64,000 nt of DNA from NCBI GenBank assembly GCA_037013555.1, contig JASUAD010000026.1, forward strand, positions 6,510,001 through 6,574,000. The letters run 5' to 3'. A model generated the notes under the pieces. That model had not been told where the DNA came from. It saw only the letters and a list, made by a program, of their open reading frames with translations, and searched no databases. Positions within the stretch are counted from its first letter, which is position 1. Each line of letters starts with the position of its first letter. Shown here one piece after another: positions 56,875-64,000 of the stretch. The translations under genes and the position numbers were made by a program. This DNA comes from Sextonia rubra (Eukaryota; Streptophyta; Magnoliopsida; Laurales; Lauraceae).

Positions 56875-58966
56875 ATGGCTAAACTTAATAAGAAGTTTGT
56901 ACCTTCTTCTTCCTCATCATCAAACTCCTTATCTTTTATGTCTATTAAAAATAGTGAAGAAATCTGTTATGACGATCTAGATTAAGTTATTTGTGACTGG
57001 ACTGTTCCAACTGTAAATAAAAATGAAATTTATAAAATTGGAAGTTTTCAATTAAAATCAAGTTATAAAGTAAAAACCATTGAAAGAGCTGAATCTATTA
57101 CCAATACTATTTAGCATCTTTCTTTAATCAAGCCCCATGAAATAAAGGAGTATGTTAAAACATACAATTATATTCATTTTGGATTAGTGCAAGTTGCTCT
57201 ATAGCTATTAACAAGAATTGGACTAAGAACTGAAGCTCTCATTTATGTTCAAGATGCAAGATAAAAAATTCAATGATTCATTACTTGGAATCGTTGAATC
57301 AAGTTTAGCTAATGGCCCTACTTTCTTCAATTGCTTTCCAAATTTCTCAATTTACCTTACAAATCCAGGTGCACATGAAGCTCTTACTCCTACTATCCAG
57401 ACAAAAGGTTTTGATATGAATCCTCATAATCAAAATCTTCCTCTCATATATAGAGTTTCTTATAAACTCACGAATTCAGCTGTTCCAAGCATAGCCTATT
57501 CCCATCAAGCAAAAGGTATAACTACTTTATCCCAAACTAATTTCAAAAGCAAAGTTAATATTCCAAAACTCATACAGTGGAATGATATTAATCTATCTGG
57601 TAATTGGCGCTTAGAAAATGCTCAACCTGAAAGTTCTTTAGAAAATCAAGATATTAAAACAATTATTGAAAATAAAGATGGAAGTATTGAAATAAATTTT
57701 CAAACAAATTCAAGAGATACAACTCTATAGTTTATCAACCTTCTAGAAAATCTTATTCACATCCTCCATCAGTGGTAGGATCTTCCATAAAAGAACCATC
57801 TCGAGTTTCTTGCTCTACACCTAATGTAGACCTTCGACCTACAGGACTAGTGTATCCTTCTAATCAAGCTTCTCCATCTAATACATATAATCCTTCACAA
57901 TCCGATTGCAATATAAATGTTATTGAATGCTGTGAAATTGAAAAAGAAATGTTAAAAAAGAATTTAGCTTTACATCCTCTCACAAAATCCTTTTTTAACC
58001 ATGTTTCTCAAGAACATAAAGACTTTCTAAAAGCAAAATGGTATAAATATATGTATGATAATCAAAGAAATATTTATTTATTTGATTGGCTTAAACTAGC
58101 CATAAATCAAGCTTATAATACTGAAGATTTATCCATCAATATGATAACAAAATTAAGTTCATCTTGGATTATAGCTTCTACTAGTTCTTCTCCAGAAAGA
58201 ACTAAAGAATCTATACATCCTCCATTACATCAAATCATTTATAAAGAAACTTCAGTTGTACCCATAAAAGATGTTGCAAAAATACAAGGAGACAAAGGTA
58301 AAACTGAATTTGTTTACAAATCAGATTTAAGTCATGTTTTAGAACAAAATAATTATACATATATAAACCTTTATACTATTGGCCAACAAACGAATAGAAT
58401 TGAAGTTAAAGTTGAAAATATTTTAAAATTTTATGAAACTACTTCTTCCTATAAAGTAATCAAGACACAATCTTTATGTTTTCAAGATGAAGCCCTTAAA
58501 GATCTGAAGTTAAAAACAAAACCCTTAAAATTTTTAGATGAACTAATCAGTTAGTTATCTCATAGTTTTACAAGCATAAAACTTAAAGATAATAAAGAAA
58601 AAAAGGTGAAAAATCCATAAATGTTTTAGTTTCTAAAGCTTCAAGCTCAGACTCAAAATTCTCTATTTCTGACTCTATAGAAGAAAATTTAAACAAGAAT
58701 CTCTACAACTTAATAAAACATTTACAAGGCAAAAGCCAATAGTCACTGTAGCAAAAACAACAAATTATTATCCGAGACCTACTCCAGTTGATCTTTAATT
58801 AAGAGAACAAGCTATTCTAAATGGCCTTTGATTTGAAAACTCGTCAGTATATGAATGGAATGTAGATGGACTATCTTAATATCAAATCTTGTAACTATAC
58901 TAACACATGATGATATATGCCCTTACTATCATGGCTACCGGTATTGATCAAAGACACGCAGCAAAT
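56875..58966 (+). pseudogene. Movement protein, linker and capsid start (copy 11)
   Basis: ATG 56875 (MAKLNKKFVPSSSSSSN). 57245-57730 is open for 161 codons with the second half of the 30K core. 57772-58554 is open for 260 codons and is nearly identical to copy 10 at 51666-52430. 58740-58960 has the start of the capsid (NYYPRPTPVDL and the region around the ATGGCTACCGG site at 58931). Truncated by the inversion. Confidence 0.86.
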
Positions 58967-61463
58967 CTGCCACTACCTAGTACGCAGAGTGCTTTAATAG
59001 AGAAGTCTTTGACCTTAATTGTAGCTTGAGTTTTTCATTTTTTAAGTGGATTTCTTGTTAAAGAATTTACAGAACCATTTAAGTCTTTATCAAATTTTTT
59101 TTGATTTTCTAAATTATCATTATTTTCTTAATAATTTTTGAGTGTGTGAAATTCAAGATTCTCAACAAGTTGTTGAGTTCTTGAAGTTCAAATAAGTCTT
59201 GTTTTAATTCTTTTATTTCTTGCTTTTGATTATTTATTTCCTTATAAAGAACTTGAATTGAAAGATGAGTAGGAGCTTATTGCTCTCTTAAAAAATCTTT
59301 TATTCCTTCTCCAATAAATCCAAGGATAACTACATTTATTGCATGTCTTTAATCATTACCGGCAGCCATGATGGTAGAGGCATATATCATCATGTATTGG
59401 CATAGTTGCAGAATTTGATATTTAGATAGTCCATCTACATTCCATTTGTATATTGAGGAGTTTTCAAATCAGAGGCCATTTAGAGTAGCTTGTTCTTCGA
59501 ATTGAAGATCAACTGGAGTAGGTCTTGGATAATAATTTCTTGTTTTTGCTGTAGTGGCTATTGGTTTTTGTCTTTTAAATATTTTATTGATTTTTAGAGA
59601 TTCTTGATTTTGATCAATTTGATTCTCATTTGTTGTAAACTCTTCTTCTATAGGATCAGCTACAAAAAATTTTGAATTTGAGCTAGAGACTTTAGAATTT
59701 GAGACTAAAACAATTATAGATTTGTCAGCTTTTTGATCTTTATTTTCTTGAAGTTTTATAGTTTTAAAATTATGAGTTAATTGATTGATTAGTTCATCTA
59801 AAAATTTTAAAGGTTTCCCTTTTAACTTTAGATCTTTAAGGGCTTCACCTTGAAAACCTAGAGTATGTGTTTTAATTATCTTTTGTGAAGAAGATGCTTC
59901 ATAACTTTTTAAATATTTTCAACTTTATCTTCAATTCTATTGGTTTGTTGGCCAACAATATGAAGGTTAATATTTGTATAATTATTTTGTTCTAAAACAT
60001 GACTTAAGTCTGATTTATAAATTAATTCAGATTTACCTTTATCTCTTTGTATCTTTGCTACATCTTTTATGGGTATGGTCGAAGTTTCTTGACATATGAT
60101 TTGATGTAATAGAGGATGTATGGATTCTTCAGTTCGTTGTGGAGAAGAACTGGTAGAAGCTATAATCCAAGATGAACTTAATTTTGTTATCATATTGATG
60201 GATAAATCTTTAGTATTATAAGCTTTTTTTATGGCTAGTTTAAACCAATCAAAGAAATAAATATTTCCTTAATTATCATACATATATTTGTATCATTTTT
60301 CTTCTAAAAAATCTTTTTGTTCTTGAGAAACTTGTTAAAAAAAGGATTTTTGTGAGAGGATGTAAAGCTAAATTCCTTTTTAACATTTCTTTATCAATTT
60401 CAAATTATTCAATAACATTTATATTGAAATCGGATTCTGAAGGATTATATGTATTAGATGGAGAAGCCTAATAAGAAGGATACACTAGTCCTGTAGGTCG
60501 AAGGTCTACATTAGGTGTAGAGCAAGAAACTCGGGATGGTTCTTTTATGGAAGATCCTACCACAGAAGGAGAATGAGAATAAGACTTTCTAGAAGATTGA
60601 TAAACTGTAGGAATTATATCTCTTGAATCTGTTTGAAAATTTATTTCAACACTTCCATCTTCATGTTCAACAATTGTTTAAAAATCTTGATTTTTTAAAA
60701 ACCTTTCTGGTTAGGCGTTTTCTACGTGCCATTTACCAGATAGATTAATATCATTTGGCTGTATGAATTTTGGAATATTAACTTTATTTTAGAAATTAGT
60801 TTGGAATAAAGTAGTCATACCTTTTGCTTGATGGGAATAGGCTATGCTTGGAACAACCGAATTCATAAGTTTATAATAAACTCTCTATATGAGAGCAAGA
60901 TTTTGATTATGAGGATTCATATCAAAACCTTTTGTCTAGATAGCAAGAGTAAGAGCTTCATGTGCACCTGGATCTCTAAGGAAAACAGAGATATTTGGAA
61001 AGCAATTGAAGAAAATAAGGCCATTAGCCAAACTTGATTCAACCATTCCAACTAATGAATCACTGAAATTTTTATGTCTTGTATCTTGAGCATAGATGAG
61101 AGCTTCTGTTCTAAGTTCAAGTCTTGTTAATGGCCTTAGAGCAACTTGCAATAATCCAAAATGAATATAATTGTATGTTTTAACATACTCCTTTATTTCG
61201 TGGGGCTTGATTAAAAAAAGATGCCGAATATTACTGGTAATGGATTTAGTTCTTTCAATGGTTTTTACTTTATAACTTGATTTTAATTGAAAAGTTCCAA
61301 CTTTATAAAATTCATTCTTATTTATGATTGGAATAGTCCAGTCACAAATAACTTGATCTAAATCATCATAATTGATTTCTTCACTATTTTTAATTGACAT
61401 AGAAGATAAGGAATTTGATGATGAGGAAAAAGAAGATATAAACTTCTTAATAAGCTTAGCTAT
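58967..61463 (-). pseudogene. ORF1 fragment: movement protein to protease start (copy 12)
   Basis: Minus strand. The initiator is ATA at 61463, as in copy 2. 61400-60936 is open for 154 codons and gives the clearest view of the 30K core: IHFGLLQVALRPLTR, then AQDTRHKNFSDSLVGMVE. The linker is open at 60193-59909 (MITKLSSSWIIASTSSSPQ to IEDKVENI). The capsid start at about 59560-59320 breaks off into the LDRLREQ-type coiled coil at 59290. The protease fragment ends in the first residues of the DSG motif at 58967-58985. Confidence 0.86.
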
Positions 61464-62376
61464 AATTTGTATTACAGAGTTATTTTAACCAAATCCACCA
61501 AGAGTATCCAACAAAATAGAGGATTTACACACCAACAAAACACCTTAAACGTCTTCACACGGCTAACAACGGCGACAACAATGGCTACCTTAGCTTCGTT
61601 CCAGGTGGAATATGATTTAAATTTCTCAATAATAACAAACACCTAACCAAGTATTAAGATTTTTGACGATCTTGCTTCTGAGTCAGCAACTCCTTAAATA
61701 AAATCAGAACATAAAGATAAGTGAAGAAATACTCACAAAACGACTTTATATTGCAATGATACTTAATTACAAACTAAATGCCAACTTGGCTCTGATTCCA
61801 AATGGGGAAGATGGTGGGTATACAAAAGCGGAAAGGAGAGGAAAGAGGAGATGGTGGTCAAAGCAAGGCTGGATTTTGACTGGTATTCCAACTCTTGCCT
61901 GTACATGGAGAAGGCTGGTACTATTTATAACCTTAGCAAACATAATTTACATTTCATTACAACTGAATTTACATTGCATTTGCATTTCATTTTATGATGT
62001 TTCAGGATTTTATTGCTGGATAGGATCACAGGTTGCCATATAGATGGTTTGTCTTCATGCTGCGAAGAGTGTACTTATTGACCAAGAGGATGTTGCTTTA
62101 TTCATCTCCATCGTACTTGGTTGGTCTATTGCGGAGAGAGGAGTCTATGGAGCCTTGAATTTTCTTGTTGGCTTTTGGGTTTTTCCCAATTGTCTTTTGT
62201 CTTCTTTCTCAAAGTAGCTTTTTTGTATAGTACTTTTTCAACATAACTTTGATGATTTGTAGAGAATAGCATAGTTATGGATATGGTAGCAGTGATAAAG
62301 TTTTTGTTATCTTTTCTTTGTAGGCTTTATAGAGAAAACTCTTAATAAATCTTGATAAATCTAAATCTTGATAAGA
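61464..62376 (-). promoter_or_regulatory. Viral intergenic region (copy 12)
   Basis: Minus strand. Primer site TGGAATCAGAGCC at 61788-61800 (one mismatch to TGGTATCAGAGCC). TATAAATA at 61922-61929. GTGAGT donor-like site near 61731-61736. The 62040-62376 part is the class B 3' region of copies 3 and 6. Plus-strand open frames here (61756-62043) are antisense to the promoter. Confidence 0.86.
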
Positions 62377-63594
62377 TTAATCACCATCTTGATGAATTCC
62401 ATTGCAGCCGGCGGAGAACTTCATAATAGAGTCAAAATTATGACAAGGGTCATTCCAACCTTTATTATCATTTTTGAATTCTCCCATGGAATAGCTGAAT
62501 TAATTTTTCACGAGTTTTTTCTGAAATGTCAAAAGAGTTATCTTCATAGGCATTGAGAATTTGATTAAGCTTGGCATGTCCAAATTTAAAAGGATTTTGT
62601 ATCACCATTGTTTGTTCAGCGAGATCATCAGCAATGCAAACAACTTGTCGACCGTCACACCAAACATATTTGTATGTACTTGCAAATTCAAGATGTGCTT
62701 TTGGATTGAGAAATCTTTGATATTGATCAGAAGCCGGATCATACTTTTGGAGACATTCTAAGTTGTATTCCATTGTAGCGACTTCATGAGATTCAAACCA
62801 TTGAGCTAGATAATCAACAAGCAGATGCTGTAATCATTTAAGCTAGATAATCAACAGGCAGATGCTCGTAATCATTTAAGGTAGAGATGAATTTTTTGCA
62901 GGTTAAATCTCCTCCTTCATAATTCATAATGGTCCATTATTAATAAGGTTGATAAAAACCAGATTTCTAATCCTTCACCTAAACTTGATGAACTCGTTAT
63001 GAGAAGTTGTCTTTTAGTAACTCCAAGGCTACAAAGGGCATGACGCACGATTCTAGGAAGTTACTGTATCATTTCAAAATCATCTCTGCATAAAGAAAAT
63101 CTTTGGATTAATCCTTATTCGATATATGAGATATCAACTTCATATGATGGCAAGAACAATTTGGGAAAGCAAGATGCCTGGCTTATATATTGAGCTTTGA
63201 GCATTAATCGTTCCTTGATCTGACAAAAAATAGTTTTTTCTCTAATTCTTGCAACTATCTCATCTGGAAGGGCTATGTTAACTTTTTCCAGGAGGTGGAT
63301 TCTTGATGTTTTTTCATTAGCATAGGTGGATAACAGTGTTCTTTGATGGATGTCATGGCACATAAGGATTTGGCCTTCTAAGTCCTTGATATGGTTTGCA
63401 ATTTTGGATAGGGCTTTTCTAATGTTTTTTCTTTTATCAGAGAGAATGGCACTCCAATGGGCATTGATACATTCTTGTGAAGTGACAGATAATCCTGGAT
63501 TGAAGATGGGAATTGATATTTGTTGCGATGTAGGTATGAAGGAAAAGCTTGATTCTTGAATAGGGGCTTTGCTTTTGCTTGTACTTGATGTCAT
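62377..63594 (-). pseudogene. ORF2B, unknown function (copy 13)
   Basis: Minus strand, ATG 63594 to TAA 62377. 63594-63115 is open for 159 codons: MTSSTSKSKAPIQESSFSF, KALSKIANHIKDLEGQILMC, REKTIFCQIKERLMLKAQYI, FPKLFLPSYEVDISYIE. 62773-62468 is open with LECLQKYDPASDQYQRFLNP and YVWCDGRQVVCIADDLAEQT. A 37-38 bp tandem duplication at 62804-62878 disrupts the middle. Together with copy 10 it gives an almost complete view of the ancestral frame. Confidence 0.78.
62804..62878. repeat. 37-38 bp tandem duplication inside ORF2B (copy 13)
   Basis: Two near-identical units, each starting AGCTAGATAATCAACA, at 62804-62840 and 62841-62878. Other ORF2B copies have the unit once. It is a local duplication after integration. 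Confidence 0.85.
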
Positions 63595-63687
63595 AATGAG
63601 AAGGGATACTTCCTGAAGATAGATAGGTCTGAATAAAAATTATCAATAATTTGAATTTTTATTTTCTTTAGGAAAAGAAAAATAATT

Positions 63688-64000
63688 TTATATCTATCCT
63701 CTGGGTAGAATTTGAAGGTACGAAAATCTGGATTTAGGATCAAATGTAGAAAACTTGAAGGCATCAGACAGAAGATTAATAAGATCCATTTTATTTGGAA
63801 CTAGCTAGTCGATTGTTTTCTGAACACCTTATTCTTGTTTACACTTTGTCTGAATACTATTGATATATTGAATAGGAGTTGATTAACCAAAATAAAAAAA
63901 TTAATTCTTTATTATCTAAAACAGTTTTTAGACCTGATGAGTCAATTTAAAAAGGCTGTAAAACTTATAGAAAAGGGTTTTCAAGGATAACATCAGTGTT
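63688..64000 (-). pseudogene. Protease end and reverse transcriptase stub (copy 13)
   Basis: Minus strand. 64000-63870 matches the end of the protease region (IQHINSIQTKCKQE-type junction). 63850-63690 is the reverse transcriptase stub. The shared frame ends at TAA 63688-63690, with an extra TAG two codons earlier. Cut by the window end. Confidence 0.8.

Larger units (their letters stand above)
55980..58966 (+). mobile_element. Endogenous pararetrovirus copy 11 (truncated)
   Basis: Tandem behind copy 10. It includes the promoter, movement protein, linker and the first part of the capsid, then is cut near 58966, where minus-strand protease sequence begins. Because the cut precedes the diagnostic parts, class A or B cannot be assigned with certainty; the capsid fragment favours B. 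Confidence 0.87.
58967..62376 (-). mobile_element. Endogenous pararetrovirus copy 12 (inverted, truncated)
   Basis: Minus-strand unit with intergenic region, movement protein, linker, capsid start, coiled coil and the first bases of the protease. A deletion near 59295 joins the capsid start to the coiled-coil region. It is cut at 58967 inside the protease motif. It follows copy 13 in tandem on the minus strand. Confidence 0.87.
62377..64000 (-). mobile_element. Endogenous pararetrovirus copy 13 (class B, partial)
   Basis: Minus-strand class B unit entering from beyond the window end: protease C-terminal part, reverse transcriptase stub, ORF2B. It is contiguous with copy 12 downstream. Confidence 0.87.

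Noticed and set aside
63350..63559. Plus-strand open frame (69 codons) opposite ORF2B, also at 54908-55117 on the other strand
   Set aside because: It is an antisense shadow of the conserved N-terminal half of ORF2B with no initiation context or independent support.
7499..64000. LTR retrotransposon as an explanation for the viral copies
   Set aside because: There are no paired LTRs or integrase. A 30K movement protein, tRNA-Met primer site behind a promoter, and units joined through a single intergenic region fit an integrated pararetrovirus.
1..64000. CRISPR arrays, bacterial operons, rRNA and (TA)n microsatellite clusters
   Set aside because: None seen. The repeats are long diverged viral units and one short LTR array. 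I looked for TA repeats because they are reported next to florendovirus insertions, but no host flank is present in the window to test this.

Overview
The window is plant nuclear DNA, most likely from a flowering plant. It is made almost entirely of decayed mobile and viral sequence, and I see no ordinary host gene. Two things identify it. The first 7.5 kb is an Athila-like Ty3/gypsy LTR retrotransposon. The remaining 56.5 kb is a dense cluster of endogenous pararetrovirus (Caulimoviridae) copies. The pararetrovirus most resembles genus Florendovirus: a 30K-type movement protein at the start of a large polyprotein, a CCHC capsid region, aspartic protease, YIDD reverse transcriptase and RNase H, a second downstream ORF of unknown function, and a tRNA-Met primer binding site behind a TATAAATA promoter. 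The host species cannot be named from this sequence.

Layout. 1-7498 (minus): gag-pol, primer binding site and one roughly 3.0 kb LTR of the Ty3/gypsy element, which sits in the intergenic region of a viral copy. From 7499 I number thirteen viral segments. 1 (+, 7499-16531) is the longest and is split by a 1.54 kb solo LTR (9448-10985). 2 (+, 16532-22581). 3 (+, 22582-28660). 4 (+, promoter fragment, 28661-29446). 5 (-, 29447-34391). 6 (+, 34392-39152). 7 (-, promoter plus start of the movement protein, 39153-40553). 8 (-, 40554-46182). 9 (+, 46183-50084). 10 (+, 50085-55979). 11 (+, 55980-58966). 12 (-, 58967-62376). 13 (-, 62377-64000, cut by the window end). Orientation flips five times, near 29446, 34391, 39152, 46185 and 58966.

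The main result is that the copies fall into two structural classes with complementary gene losses. Class A (2, 5, probably 9) carries movement protein, protease, reverse transcriptase, RNase H and a second ORF called here ORF2A. In copies 2 and 5 the capsid/zinc-knuckle segment is deleted at the same junction. Class B (3, 6, 8, 10, 13) carries movement protein, capsid region, protease, a short catalytically empty stub of reverse transcriptase and a different second ORF, ORF2B. Both classes share the promoter, leader, primer binding site and movement protein. This fits a two-component pararetrovirus genome in which one component supplies polymerase and the other supplies coat protein. Bipartite florendoviruses have been proposed before, so the general idea is not new, but the A/B content here deserves comparison with them. 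Copy 1 looks like an A/B recombinant joined inside the protease.

Every viral ORF is broken by stops and frameshifts, many of them CAA/CAG/CGA to stop changes. That is the expected decay of methylated, silenced DNA. Nothing here looks able to encode a functional virus as it stands.
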